From NCBI GenBank assembly GCA_037349315.1, contig JBAIAC010000059.1, positions 8,086,001 through 8,150,000 of the forward strand: a DNA stretch of 64,000 nt, given 5' to 3'. This stretch comes from Chelydra serpentina. Its lineage: Eukaryota > Chordata > Testudines > Chelydridae. This document shows, in pieces, positions 1-13,051 of this stretch (within the stretch, counting starts at the first letter, position 1; each line of letters starts with the position of its first letter). A program made the translations under genes and the position numbers. The notes below the pieces were generated by a model. That model did no database searches and was not told the origin of the DNA. It saw only the letters and a list, made by a program, of their open reading frames with translations.

Positions 1-124
1 AACATCTGAGTCTTTGAAAACAGAGATCTGTGCTTTGCTTTGGCATGAATCCAGTATCCTACAACATACGGAAACACAGCTGCAAATCCAGATGGAAATA
101 GAAATGTTCAGTTTCACTTCCTGG

Positions 125-345
125 AGTAACAAAGGGTCCTGTGGCACCTTATAGACTAACAGAGGTATTGGAGCATAAGCTTTCATGGGTGAATACCCAC
201 TTCATCGGATGCAAGCCGATGAAGTGGGTATTCACCCACGAAAGCTTATGCTCCAATACCTCTGTTAGTCTATAAGGTGCCACAGGACCCTTTGTCACTT
301 CTACAGATCCAGACTAACACGGCTACCCCTCTGATACTTCCTGGA
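125..345. repeat. Palindromic Penelope-type terminal repeat
   Basis: Two copies of the same repeat lie head to head. The left arm is about 125-208 and the right arm about 216-299, with a 7-base spacer (atgcaag) and only a few mismatches. Only the right copy extends further, to about 345, where it reads on the minus strand as a segment containing gtagccgtgttagtctg. That segment also occurs next to a GIY-YIG-like fragment near 40.9 kb in this window, so I assign both to a Penelope-like family. The structure is directly visible; the family name is inferred. Confidence 0.6.
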
Positions 346-2129
346 GTGTAATCTGACATTTCCAGGTAGCCAAAAATCAACAGATATTCTCCAAAAACAT
401 TTTTTTCTTTATATTTGAAAGACACCAACAGGTAGTGGAGAAAACGATTCTCTAATTTAAATTGGGGCAATATTCAATGCAGGGTGACATGTGACCTCTG
501 ATCTGATGTCTGAAAAGCTGTTAGCTGATTACCAGTCTTGAAAATGAGGAATCGTGTTCTTCTCTCTACTCACAGGTAGTGAGTTGTGTTTACTGCTATT
601 GATTGGCTAAGAATTGCACACACAGCTAGTCTATACTGAAATATCCTATTACTTTTGTTACGTTGTCCTCCCTCCCACCATTGCCTACCTGTTTGTTTGT
701 GTCATCTTCCTGTGATGTTTTGTCTATTACACTGTATGTCCTTTGGGACAGGGACTGTTATTTACTATATGTGTGCCCAGTGCCTAGCAGGGTAGGACCC
801 TGACCTGGAAGAAGGCCTAGATGTTCAGTCTCAGCATGAAGTAACAATAATAATAGCAATATTAAATCCCCCTCCTCCTCGGCAGCTTCTTTCTACCTTT
901 CGCTTCTTCTCATTCATGTCCTGGTCCATCGCAGATGGTTTTTTCCAATCAGATGAGGAAGGCATACAGACAATGGGAAAGCTGCATGTGTTCCCTTCAG
1001 AGGACAGGCCACATTTAACAAGGCCACAGTTTGGCCAGCCTCGAAATCTAATCCTAAAATAAAAAAATAATAAAAGAGCTTTAACTATAAATGCCTGCGA
1101 GCTACGGAATACATTTCTTAAATCATTGGATTGAGGCAGCTGGTAAATTCAGTTGATATTGTATGAATAAAAAATGGTGCGAGTAAAAAGTAGATAGCAT
1201 CTGTCAGAAATGTTCAGTATAACATCTGTCACAATAGCCCTGGAAATTTAATGGGATATAAAAGCAAGGCAATGTATGGTAGTAAAAAAACCAAAAAATA
1301 TATATATGTTTTTGGTTTACTTCAGGTGCACACATGAGGATTTTAAATCTAGCGACTTTATGCCTCTGTCAACACAATTAAATCCTATATAAACAAATGT
1401 GCATTCCATTTCCTCAGTGTCCCTTGTAATATTAAATTACCAACTGTCCTTCCTCATTTGGAAGGTCTCAGCAAATAAAGGCTTATTTTACAGAGTTCTA
1501 AAATAGACCACCTAGTATATATTTTACTTTTGTAAAAGGTTTTTTTCATTACTTTTTAAAAGATGTAAACATGCTTCCAAATGGATGCAACCTTCACTTC
1601 TCTCGAGGCACATACACTGTTAAGAGCAGGATGCAATTTACTAAGCCTGCAGCAGAGATAGTTTACAGCACATTTTTAATCTGTTCTGTATAGTGCTGAA
1701 TAGGGCTGCAAATTTTCAGGAATGTGAAATACAGCTGGATAAACAGTTTTATGGCCATGCTCTTTTCCAAAAGTCTCTATATTTTTCAAGTTTAAATACT
1801 GTGAGGAATAAGGCTTGACATTCAGATTCAACTGGAACATGGTTAAAACCATCTGAAGATAATTTACCGTGATCCATTGCTGCCCTGCCAAGCTGCCTCA
1901 TTTTCTGCTCTAAATCACTTGAATAAAGTCACCCTCATGATGTAATAAATGGAGAAGCCACTCCACGTAGAGTACAGTCCAGGGTCCCTAAAGAACAGAG
2001 CATCTCTTTGGTGTTGGAACACAGAGCATGCTGCCTATCAAGATACACAGGAGTGTTTTAAGAACAAAAAATAATCTTTTGATTATGATTTATTCTGTGG
2101 CTCTTGTCCTAGTCCCCTCATTGATGTAC
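346..2129. other. Non-coding AT-rich stretch with one old repeat tail
   Basis: No gene is supported here. Around 715-865 there is an old interspersed-repeat tail: the phrase gggacagggactgt, then gtgcccagtgcctagca, ending in taa-rich sequence. The same type of tail is seen near 33.1 kb and 57.9 kb. The remainder appears unique. Short frames on the minus strand near 270-470 and 1676-1891 have no recognisable similarity. Confidence 0.5.
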
Positions 2130-2700
2130 ATCATAAGAACATAACAAAGGCCGTACTGGGTCAGACCAAAGGTCCATCCAGCCCAGTATCCTGTCCACCG
2201 ACAGTGGCCAATGCCAGGTGCCCCGGAGTGAGTGGACCTAACAGGTAATGATCAAGTGATCTCTATCCTGCCATCCATCACCCCCCTCTGACAAACAGAG
2301 GCTAAGGACACCATTCCTTACCCATCCTGGTTAATAGCCATTAATGGACTTCATCTCCATGAATTTATCCAGTTCTCTTTTAAACCCTGTTATAGTCCTA
2401 GCCTCCTCAGGCAAGGAGTTCCACAGGTTGACTGTGCGCTGTGTGAAGAAGAACTTCCTTTTATTTGTTTTAAACCTGCTGCCCACTAATTTAATTGGGT
2501 GGCCCCTAGTTCTCCTATTATGAGAACAAGTAAATAACTTTTCCTTATTCACTTCCTCCATGCCACTCATAATTTTATATACCTCTATTATATCCCCCCT
2601 TAGTCTCCTCTTTTCCAAGCTAAAAAGTCCTAGCCTCTTTAATCTCGCCTCATATGGGACCCGTTCCAGACCCCTTATCACAAAACTGCTTGGCATTTTC
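2130..2700 (-). mobile_element. 5'-truncated CR1 LINE, 3' portion
   Basis: Read on the minus strand, this encodes the end of CR1 ORF2 followed by the 3' untranslated region. The uninterrupted frame 2696-2331 (121 codons) contains RLKRLGLFSLEKRRLRGD and LWNSLPEEA, conserved landmarks of the CR1 reverse transcriptase C-terminus. The 3' part (2130-2330) carries the phrase tactgggtcagaccaaaggt, typical of one amniote CR1 subfamily. It lacks the reverse transcriptase core and endonuclease, so it is a dead 5'-truncated insertion. The uninterrupted frame suggests moderate age. Confidence 0.85.
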
Positions 2701-4157
2701 AGTAGTATCTGTTAGAAAATCATGGGAAGCCCTGGACTAGAGTAGCAGTGGGTCTCGTATGTCAGGAATGAGATGCATAGACAGCTGGGCAGAGGATTGT
2801 GCCCTGCCCTAACTCACACCGTGCCAGGCTGACCTTACTATTTGTCCTTCAGTTCCAGGAAGAGTAAATTCATTCATGAACACTGGAGGGAATGAAAAGA
2901 TTGAAAGGAAGCAACAGTTTAAAATTCATGAAAAGAGGAGTGTTTGCACAGCATTTATCATCGTTAAGTACAAAGAGAATGCATTGACCATTCACAAACA
3001 CACGCTCCCTTGCCCTATCCCAGGAGTTACTGCCAGCTGGAGTTGTCGGAGCTCAGAGTTGAACTCCAAGGCATTTTCAATGGAAGCCCATCATCTTTAG
3101 AACTCATTCCTGCTATGGTGCACAGCTGGGCAGCATTTAAGATGTAATGCAACTGCTTAGCCTTGTATTTTCACAGGCAGGGGATTGGTTGTTGGAGGTC
3201 AAAGGAGAAACAGATTAGAATTGGAGCTGTCCAATTTCATGTCCATATTACCGAACCATTTGCAGTTTCCCATTTTCATCTCAGCATCTAGATATAACAT
3301 ATAATAGGTACTTTATACATTTGAATATTAAATATAAAAATAAATACATGGGGATATATGTTCTCACACACAATCGGGGGTGATGAAATGCACCATATCT
3401 TGGCCTTTGGGTTTGTAATTATAAAATTTGCAAACACAACTGGACAGTAAAGGGCGCAATGACTCGCTGTCATAGACAAAACCTTTGCCATTCTGAATGC
3501 CAAATCCTGTGACTGCCAGCATGATCATTTTATTTTTATTTTATTTTTTAGAGAAAAAGAATACTAAGAGCATCCCCACTTTACTCCACCCCTACAAAGC
3601 TCTCTGACTTTGGTTCACTGATGCAACTTCAAATTTTCATCATAAAAACAAAAAACATTTTTCATTATTTTCAGCCAAAAATATTTTGGTTTTCAGTTTT
3701 TAATTGAAAAGTTGAAAACTGTTGAAGGAAAGATGACACTTCCTGAAAAAAAATCTTGTTTAATTAAAAACCCAACTTTCTGCCAAAAACATTTCAATGG
3801 AAAATTTTTCACTAGCCCCATTCAGCATCACAGGCTGGAGCATTCAAGACCCAAATTTCCATGGATGCTTTAGCAATAGAAAGGTCACCTCAGTCTTGCA
3901 ATCCACTTCCTCCTAGAAGCAAGAGCTCTCAGTGATTTCATGACAAGAGTCCCATACATGAACTGCAGCACTTCTCCCACACAACTTTGGATCAATCCAG
4001 AGGATCATCCAAACATCCAGATCTTTTCATGACTCCTTGGTTTGTTGCCAGTCCACATTATAGACTTCATAAGTTCTCCAGATAGAGAGCCACTGGCCCA
4101 GTGGAACACAGGGAGCATGGAAAGTCCACATACTTCTGCAGAATTTCTGGGGCCCTC
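2701..4157. other. Non-coding stretch, T/A-rich repeat-like segment
   Basis: No gene is supported. Around 3594-3830 lies a low-complexity T/A-rich segment with aaaatttt-type inverted motifs, ending in ttcaatggaaaatttttcac. It resembles the elements at 48985-49410 and 60314-60656. The rest looks unique. Confidence 0.4.
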
Positions 4158-4336
4158 AAGATGACCTCAAGATGGAACAGACTGCCTAGGGAGGTTGTGG
4201 AAGCTCCTTCACAAGAGATTTTCAGAAGGAGGCTTGACAGCCATCTGTCTTGGATAGTTTAGACACAACAAATCCTGCATCTTGGCAGGGGATTAGACTA
4301 GATGACCCTTGCAGTCCCTTCTACCCATATGATTCT
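4158..4336 (+). mobile_element. CR1 LINE 3' end fragment
   Basis: The plus strand carries the last ORF2 codons (translating as RLPREVVEA-like sequence) followed by the CR1 3' UTR signature ggattagactagatgaccc and the terminal attctatg motif. Only about 180 bp remain, a severely 5'-truncated copy. Confidence 0.85.
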
Positions 4337-4461
4337 ATGTTGCTTATCACCACTGCAGATTACCATAGCCAGACTAACAAAAATAAAAACCTGCCTGACT
4401 CTTTGTACTTGTCTCCACGTATGTGGGCGACAGATCAGAACACCACCATCGTTACTTTTAT

Positions 4462-4546
4462 GGGGCTAAATTCTGCCCTCTATTAGGCTTGTGCAACCCT
4501 ACTTTAGGGACATTGCATGATTATAGGTAAGGTCAGAATTTAGTTC
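4462..4546. repeat. Short palindromic MITE-like element
   Basis: About 85 bp bounded by imperfect inverted ends, ggggctaaattctgccc on the left and the complement of ggtcagaatttagttc on the right. It belongs to a family of small ggccaaattctg-ended palindromes scattered through the window. It has no coding capacity. The superfamily is not identifiable from the sequence alone. Confidence 0.5.
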
Positions 4547-4559
4547 ATTGTTTCCAAAT

Positions 4560-4645
4560 AGTGGGCCAAATCCTAAAGTCTACCCATTGACTTTAGTGGG
4601 CGTTGTGTGCAAATAAGTCTTGAAGACGGCAGGATTTGGCCCACT
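4560..4645. repeat. Short palindromic MITE-like element
   Basis: The ends agtgggccaaatcct (4560-4574) and aggatttggcccact (4631-4645) are perfect inverted repeats of 15 bp. The centre holds ccattgactttagtgggc, the core shared with other small palindromes in this window. No clear target duplication was seen. Confidence 0.65.
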
Positions 4646-7600
4646 AAGACCTCTCCTATAGCTGTGTGGCTTGTAGAAGAGATGCTCAAGTAACAGAATG
4701 GCAGCCAGCTTGTGCCTCAAAGTCTCAATCTGTTTCCCAGTTTTCTCGTAAGATAGGAGCAGTGGCAGTCTAGACCTAGTGGATCATATGTCCCCTGATG
4801 TGCTGGCACAGGTGCACAAGGCATTTTGGAGGACAGAGCCAAGGCTCTAGCCTTTCTGCATACACTACTGCCCACATACTTAGAGAGGATGTAGCAACCC
4901 CATAGAGGCTGCTTTCCCCTCCATGCTGCTCCTTGTGGTCAGGGTAACTAGGGCAGGGAACAAGGAGTGCCTGATGCCTCTTTACTCTTCTGAACAGTCA
5001 TGCAATATGGGCCACCATCTGGCCTTAAGTAGCTTATAGTAGCTTTCAGAGACTTCAGATTGAAGCAATGAGATTTGAGGAGATTTTGCCATGTGTACCA
5101 TACCTCCATTCAAGAAGTTCCCTGTCAAATGTAAATCGGGGTTTGTGACATTCAGAAGATAAATATAGGCTCAAGGGATAATTAGTTGCATTCAATTAAC
5201 TGTTAGTTTAGTGCAGAAGAATAATTTTTTGTATCTGGGTCTATATAACTGCCAGTGAGCACTAGAAGATTTGTCTTAGTCTTTTGCTCACTAAAGACTA
5301 ATTGGAGTAGACCTTCAATAGTGGGGTTCAATTAGCCAAGTTCATTCCTGGTATAACACCATTGATTTAAGACAAGGATGAATTTGATTTATTGTTTTCA
5401 TTGAGTTTTGCCCAAGTAAAAACTATAGGAGCAAGCTTTGTTTTGTCATGTTACAGTCATTTGCCCTCCTGTATACTGTAATGTTACAGCATGAATTATG
5501 AGATTTTGCAAAAGAATCACTTATTTCCTGAGTATCCATCAATATGAACAGAAACCTGAAAATTCTCTCTGAGTATCATAATTTCTGCTAATGGGCTGCA
5601 TGCTGTCAAAGCAACATAGAATAGCAACTTCATATGTGCTAATTATTCCAGTGGTATCAACCCGTAGGTGGCACCAGTTTTAAAGTATTTGCACATTTCT
5701 TAACAGATGGCACCAATTCTATTTCACTTTGTGAAACAGGCACTGTGGAAAGATGTATTCAGAAGCCAATTTTGCTTCAGAAAGGCTGATGAAAACCATG
5801 TTTTGCTTACAGCAGAATTCCTGAGCAAATGCTATAGGCAGTTTTGCCTGACTACAAAGCCTTTGTAAAAGCAAATTTTGTGGGTTTTTTCCCTTTTATG
5901 TAAACTTGCCACACATTTCTGCATGTTTAAGTTTTATTACCCCAGGTAATTCCAAATACCTCAGTTTACAGTCTGAAAATTGGGGAAAGGTAGATACATT
6001 CCACTCAGCAAGTTCCATGAAACGGGTGCATAATAGCTACGAGAGAGACATTTAGCAATTGATGCTTCAAGGCGATGCAGAGCTGTAATCTTAGCTGCTA
6101 AAGATGACACTGGGAAGGTTACTTACTTTAAAAAGTTACTTTGGGAAGTGCTTCATGAAGGGATTAATGGGATTAGCAAAGGGTGATTTTTGTTTAACCC
6201 AAGGTGTGAGGAATTTATATGCAACTCCTACTTGGCGTTTCCCAGCTCCTGGCATTTGGGTCTGAGCCTCTAGGGGGCTCTACCAAAAGGACTACAACAA
6301 TGATGGCTACCAAAGCCCTCAGATCACTGTCCCAGCATGCTTGGCGTGAGGGCTGGAGACAGAAGAGACTAGAACCCCTTGCTGGGGCCAATTATGGAGG
6401 CTTCTGCCCTGTGTGATCAGGACAAGCAGTCCACTAGACCAGTGACAAGCCAGGGCTACACCACAGCAAGCAAGTTATCTGGGGAAAAGGCAACAAATTG
6501 TAGAGAAAGATTTTGAAGGCTGGGAGAGACACAGCATGGTTCAAGGAGTGAGTCCCTGCTGAATTTCCTCTTCCCCAAAGGCTGTAGTACTGCTCTGAGA
6601 CTCTGGCTGCAGAGATCAGGTGGCTCCAGAACTGCAGTGATCAGTATCAAGAGAGACAGAGAGAGATCCAACCGAGCACCAGCTGCTTAGAGCCAGCTGA
6701 GACCCCAGAAGGATTCCAGACCAGAGAAAACCAGTAAGCCCATTTGGAGTCAGGAGAGGACCTATACGCACCGAGGGGAGAAGCAAAAACAAGGTGACTT
6801 TTGTTTAAGCTGTCCAGTGCCACAATGCTGCTATGCTCCATCTCAGGACAATACAGTCTTGGCCAAACTATCTGCCTCAGGAAGGTGTGAGGAAGCGAGT
6901 TGGATTTAGAGGCATTTCTGAGCATTAGGAGGTGGGGAATTTGTTATTTATAGTTACTCTTAATCTTTTCCTTCCCAAGATCCTATTTTCCTGTCCCCAA
7001 TAAAGTCTCCCACTCTTTTATGCTAATTTTGGCATGGCATTCCTTCACTGGTGCTTATCTTATTTACTTTATTATCCCCTTCATACCAGGCTTTACTCTC
7101 TTTTCCAGCTTGTAGTATTATCATTGATTCCTCAAAGGACAGTACCTCTGTGTACTGGGCACAGCAAGGAGCCTTTTTGAGTAGAGGCACCAAACACTCC
7201 CAACCTCCCACCCCCGAAAAAACCCCAAACTCGTGCAAGGATTGGGGAGAAGCCACTCAAAATATTGGTGGTACCAAGCACCTGGGAGAGAAAAGAGAGG
7301 AGGCTTAAACCATACTTCAGGGGAAGGGCTACATACAACATTATGATGAAACTGCTAATCAGGGAGATGACATTCACATCAAACTCCTCCCCACAGATCT
7401 ATGATCTTCCAGTGTCACAGAGACACATCTTCTCCTAGCCAGGTTTAACTGGCACCCAGCTTTAATTATGGCAGGTCAGGTGTATTGTTCCTGCTCCATA
7501 GCCTACTCCTGGATTGTTTAGTCTCTGTCAGGTTGAATGTGCCTATATAATGGGAAAATGTGGCTCTCCTCATGGTAATATTATGGACTATTAGTCCATT

Positions 7601-8437
7601 TGGAAATTAGAGACATAGGGAAATATCAGAGATCTCAGGCTGGCTAAATAAAGGTTCACCTTTGCACTCACTACTACAGAGTGCATTTTTTGTATACCAC
7701 ACAAAAAATCTACATATATCTAAACATTTATACTGCCCTCATTGCTATGCTACTCATACCTAGTTCTGTGGGAGACTGTACAGGAATGCAGCTCAGACTC
7801 AGCACTCTTTCCTTTCTTTTTCTAATGCAGATCCCAGGAAAATATTTTAAAATTTAGCCTTTACATTTCTGAATATCCTATCTAGTCTTATCTCAATCCT
7901 GTACCCCCAGTGCAAGCAAAATACCTAGTGATTTCAATAGGATTTACAGAGGCTTGGCAGGATTAGAATTTTTTTACAATTTTGACAGATATTGATGTTT
8001 ATTTTAAGCATTTTTTCACTTATCTATTTAAATTTGCACAGTGGCAAGAAATGAAGGGCTGTACACATTTTGTTTCAACTTTTACCCATTTAAATTTTCA
8101 AAGTTGCAGGAAATAAGGGGTTGGGAGTGTCAGACAATTATGTAATGACAATAAACACTAAGATTCAAACCATTAGAGTTTTATAAGCTGCCTGTTTTAG
8201 CAGAACTTAAATATGTGCTATATGCAACTTTCATTGTAACTCATTTATACACATTGAGGTGGGACCCTCATGAGCTCAAGCAGCATTTTTCATTAGTCTA
8301 TCTGCACCTTTCAGTTATGATCAATGGAAATATTTTTTCATTGGTTTGTGTGTGTACAGTGAAATTGACATTTACCAATAAAAATCTAATCCTTCCATGC
8401 TTATATTTACATGTGGACCTTGTTGTGGTATGACCAT
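4646..8437. other. Non-coding stretch with possible old LTR-like sequence
   Basis: No gene is supported. Between about 6190 and 7330 the sequence is purine-rich with a good polyadenylation signal (ccccaataaagtctcccac near 7000), reminiscent of an LTR R region. No TG...CA ends or target duplications could be found, so the LTR idea is weak. The overlapping short frames on both strands at 6219-7377 look like chance frames. Confidence 0.25.
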
Positions 8438-8536
8438 GATCCTGCAAACACTTATAGATGTGTGAATAGTCCCACTGAAGCTAACAGGACTATTGACATG
8501 TGTAAATTACTCATATGCATAAACGTTTGCAGGATC
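8438..8536. repeat. Short palindromic MITE-like element
   Basis: gatcctgcaaac at 8438-8449 is mirrored by gtttgcaggatc at 8525-8536, a perfect 12-bp inverted repeat. The centre has paired motifs around tgtgtaaattactcatatgc and cccactgaagctaacaggac. It is the same general design as the elements at 4560 and 43325. Confidence 0.6.
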
Positions 8537-10357
8537 TGTATGCATCTCTTTCCACGGGAAGAAACAGAAAGTGGTATTTTATAATAGGAGTGGAAGTGGC
8601 CACCACTATCATTAAGGCTGTATAAACTTCTATTTGAATCCTGTTTTCTGCCACCCACTTTTGAGGGGGGAAAAAAATCACTTTTCAGGCTGAAATTTTC
8701 TAGGATTGATCTCTGGCCAAAGGTAAATTTATTTAGAAAGTCTGAACAAAAACAGTACAGCATTTTTGAGAACAAAGAGCCTTTAAAAATAAAATACACT
8801 TTCCCTTTAAAAAAGTGTGATTTTGAACAGCTCTGAAATAGCAGAGGGTTCTAAAGTTGAAATATGGCATGGAAGGAACCTTCACTGAAGAGAAGTGCCT
8901 CCAAGTGTTCAAGAGGCAACTGTTTTTTTTATTTCAAGGGCCTTTGAAAATTGTTTTCTCTTAAACTTTTGACGTGCACAACTAAGAAAAAAAGCACAAT
9001 GCTTAAAAAAAAACAGCAAAAGGTTCTTGAGACGAAACAAGAGCTCAAAGCCCTTGCCTCACTCATTGAGCATTGTCATTATTTCTATTTACTCTGCATA
9101 TGTAAGTGTCATCACCTTCTCTTGGACAAGTACAAAACATTATGTTTTAAATTTAATCTAATCAGGCAGAGACCTTCTAAAACAAGTTTCAGCTTGCTGC
9201 TAGATAAAAAGCACCCTTTCAAATATGTAATGTTTAAAGTCATAGGCCGTTAACACTGCTGTAATAGACTCTGGGAAAATACGTTCAGTTTCACAACCAC
9301 ACGAATCATGACTATATTAATATAGCATGTGCCAAACGAGCATCCCAGAACAAAGTGCCTTTGTTCACCTCTTACAGACTGTGAGCTATGCTTAATATGC
9401 AACTTAGTCTTTGTCCGATCCACTTAATCTAAAATGACAATAAAGAACTAGTGAGTGCTGGGTAGAGTCCAAAGTAAATACAACAAACTCACAGCTGTCA
9501 CGTCTGTCCACAGCTTTACTGTACTTGCACCTGTTCCGACATTAAAAACGGAATTCTGGTTTCCCAGAAGTGTGTACTCATTGATGGAATGTGCCTCAAG
9601 TGCTTGATCATGTGTCTCCTCTTGAGCCCAGGCCACTGAGGGCATACATCCCGGCCTGAATTCACAGTTACACTGAGGCCATTTTACATCATTCTGGCAG
9701 CACAAAGAAGTTTTAATGTTGTCACCGTGCCTCACAAATGTATATGAGAATCAAGCCCTCACTCTCACCTTAAGTCAAAGAGGAAAATGAATAAATGAAT
9801 GACTAGTCACAAGGTATTAGCCATATTTTTTTTTTTAAAGGTTTCATTATAAATCCTTGAAACTGACACCAAAGATTAAAAGTCTTTCCATGGTCAATTT
9901 GACTGGTAAAACCAACAACTTCAAAATCCTGTCTTATATCACCATCCTCCTCCCAAATGAAAATAAAACCTTCAATAAATGCCATGCTGCAGTGGTTAAT
10001 AATGTGGGATATTTCCACCAGCTTTTATAGAGAGATCAATGAACAGAGATACCTTGTTTCATTGTGCTTTGCAGGTCATAAATGACCATGTAATAACTTT
10101 GAAATTACATTGTAAAGAGATGGTAAATATTAGTCATTGAATGGGAAATTGGGTAACTTCCCCCCCCCCCCCTTCTTTTAACCTTTTGGCAGTGATCACA
10201 CCTGCAAACACTGGACTTGGATTTAGTTAAAGTATACCTATCAAGCAATCTGCCAAAATAAATTTGTACTTTTAGTCACACAGATTTACTTTATATCAGT
10301 AGCTGCAAAGTACTATTGTTTTTATTTATCACGGGTAGCATCCTCAGTGTTCTAGAC
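8537..10357. other. Non-coding stretch with a C homopolymer
   Basis: No gene or recognisable repeat is supported, apart from a run of 13 C residues at 10160-10172. A 100-codon plus-strand frame at 8951-9253 is lysine-rich because of A-runs and looks fortuitous. Confidence 0.45.
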
Positions 10358-10926
10358 CAAGGATGGGTGCCTTTACGGTAGTAGAGGCACAATTCTTTGC
10401 AGGGCCAAGGGGTATAGTGAGATGTTTATGAAAGATTATGATTTACAGATGCTCCATGATAAGGGACTATGTTGGGAGTGTGAGAATTTGGAGATGTGCC
10501 CTGGAGGCAGGGGTTGGAAACACCACATGGCTGTGCGCAGCAGTTCACCAGAGACACTCTCCAGTTTGTTTTATTAAAGTTTTATTCCTGTCTCATTCAC
10601 TGGTTTGTTATTTAATGAACCCCAAGATTGTTACAGGGGTATGATGTGGAGAGAGAAACAAGAGGGCTGGAGAGTAAGCCCACCCTGCACTCAGTTCGCA
10701 GTGACTGCTCCTGTCCCTTGGGGTGGGACTTGGCTCCCTGCTCCAACTGATTGGCTCTTGTCACTGAGTCATGTGACACATACAGCGGCACCAGGGCCCC
10801 ACCCCCCAGAAAGACCTGCCCCTTTCCTGTCCCTGGTGCCACTGGATAGCCTGCCAAGAGCTAGGCTATGGTGGGCTGATCTGGCAAGTGAAATGCAGCC
10901 CGCAGGCTGCCAGTTGTCCATCCCTG
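10358..10926. mobile_element. Non-autonomous hAT-type DNA element
   Basis: The ends are caaggatggg on the left and the complement of cagggatgga on the right, flanked by near-identical 8-bp duplications ttctagac / ttctaggc (10350-10357 and 10927-10934). Short CA(A/G)GG termini with 8-bp duplications are the hallmark of hAT transposons. The interior is GC-rich and non-coding; the frames inside (10605-11003 plus, 10612-10857 minus) show no transposase similarity. The superfamily is inferred from ends and duplication length. Confidence 0.7.
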
Positions 10927-12940
10927 TTCTAGGCACTTTCCAAGCAGAGATAAAGCCCTGGGCCCTGCCCCATATTGCTCACAATCTAAAGACAGAAAAA
11001 TAACCTGTCTGATAATGATCTAGTTAAGAGAGGAAAAATGGCCTTGTGGTTAAAGCACTGAACTGGGACTAACACCACCACACATGCTCAACTGACTCAT
11101 CTGGCTCCACAGCTTTTTGGAGTTATTCGGTTAAGAAGTGACTACAAAAAGATGGGAAAAAGACATCTGAGATTCCTGATACATGCAGTTTCATTAGTTC
11201 TCCTGCCCCCATCCCAACCTTCTAGATCAGTGACAAAGAAAAAGGTACAATGAAATTGCTAAAAACCTCAGCGGTAGACCACAATTGTCCAGGGAACCTT
11301 AGGAGATATATTTTAATGGCTGCTTAATATGGGGTTTACGCACTGGAGGTGGCCCCACATGCAGCTTGAACTGTATTGTGATTGGTGTTGGGAGGATTAA
11401 TTTATCTTTGTAAAGTGTTTAAAGACCAAAGCCAAGTGTATATTCCATTTTTATCACTATATTTTTGAAAAAGCTAACAAATTTAAGCTCTGCTTCACAA
11501 AGAAAAGCACATGCAGAATTATTATGCAACTTGCATAGGGCCAAATCCTGCTCCCACTAAAGCCAATGACAAAACTCCTTGTTTATTTGAGTGGGGCCAC
11601 AACTGAGTGCACAATAAGCTGCAATTTTAAAGTAAACATACAATAAACCCTGAAAATCAGAAGCAGGACTCAAACTCACTTACAGACGATCTCTGGGAGG
11701 AGATGAGTCAGTGGGAGATTTTCCAATTGGATGTTCTGTCTCGAGTGCCCCATTCCTAGTTACTCCTCATCCCAGCAGGCAGCCACTGATAGTAACTGAA
11801 TCCCACTGCCCTAGAGAGTAAGCAAACAAAAACCAAAAGACGCTTCAAAGCCATAAAGTTAAAGTAACTTTTATGACACTCCAGTCTGGAAATTCAGAAG
11901 TAGATTCTTTCCTGGGGTCAAGCTTTGATTGGACCCGGGGAAGGTGCAGCTCCTAGCATCCTAATCTTGCACAACTCAGTACTGCATAAGATAAGGCAGT
12001 TGCTCTAATTTATATCACCAGTGTAATATCCCTTAGTGATTTTATTGCACACCTGTGAGGAATAGGCATAGTGGAGTTCACCACCACCACACTATCCATA
12101 CTCACCCCATCCTCCAGAACAACAACTCCTTACCCTGACATGCCCCCTACACTGAAGGTGGCTAGCACTGGCTCTCCCAGCTTTATAGGAGTGCAAAATT
12201 CCCCTACAAAGAAGGGATTCTCCACTGGCCACCTCCAACCAGAATATAGCCACTTTGTGCTGCTGAGTGATACAAATTGGCCATAGCAGATTAAAGAATC
12301 CAGCCCTCAGAGTCAAGATTAAGTGAAATGAAGCCTGAACTCATCCTGTTTTACCAGGTCTGTAGTTTGTGTGCTGTGTAAGACTTGAAAACCTTGGAAT
12401 TCCAAGGCATAAGAGTGAGGAATTAAGGCAAGAGTTAAGGCCTTACTCTGACTATTTCTGTCTACGTGAATACTTACATAGAGCTGACACATCTGTATCA
12501 GCTCCTTGGAGTGGTATGACTGGGTCTATTCCAAATTGTGTGATGATGATTTAGCATTTCTCTGAAGGGAGCAGTGGTTCAGTAAAGGAAATACCACTAC
12601 ATAAAATAAGGAAGCTAGAAAGCTGAAAGGGTGCTCCACCCATAACAGTATCCATATCCTATTGTGAGTGATGCATTACTAAAATGTCATGCTCTGAAGT
12701 AAATTCAAAATGGCCATCTTCAGGTGGGAAGAAAGAGTGGGGAGATGAGCAGACACCTTACCGATGATTAAACAAGAAATCATAAAAACTAGCAGAGATA
12801 GGGAAGTCCAGCCCCACAGAAGCTTAAGTGTGTTATACGACAACTACTTCTCACAGATCTCAAAGCAGAAAGTGGGAAGGAAAGAAAGTACTGTACATCT
12901 GTAATTACAATTTCACAGACATAATAATCTCTAATGGCAC

Positions 12941-13051
12941 TAGGGTGACCATGTAGAAAGTGTGGGGGGTGGGGGGCAATAGGCACCTATATAAGAAAAA
13001 GTCCTGGGTATCGGGACTGTCCCTATAAAATCGGGACATCTGGTCACCCTA
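12941..13051. mobile_element. 111-bp hAT MITE
   Basis: tagggtgacc starts the element and ggtcacccta ends it, a perfect 10-bp inverted repeat. Perfect 8-bp duplications aatggcac flank it at 12933-12940 and 13052-13059. The interior carries a GGGACTGTCCC-type dyad. The 8-bp duplication indicates hAT mobilisation. Confidence 0.9.

Noticed and set aside
6190..7377. Possible host 3' exon ending at the ccccaataaag signal
   Set aside because: No coding frame, splice pattern or protein similarity supports it; an old LTR is equally possible.
8951..9253. 100-codon lysine-rich frame as a small gene
   Set aside because: Driven by A-runs; no conserved motif, and the surroundings show no promoter or related copy.
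11041..11075. tRNA or tRNA-derived SINE head (ccttgtggttaaagcactga)
   Set aside because: Only a short MIR-like phrase; no B box or cloverleaf can be drawn.
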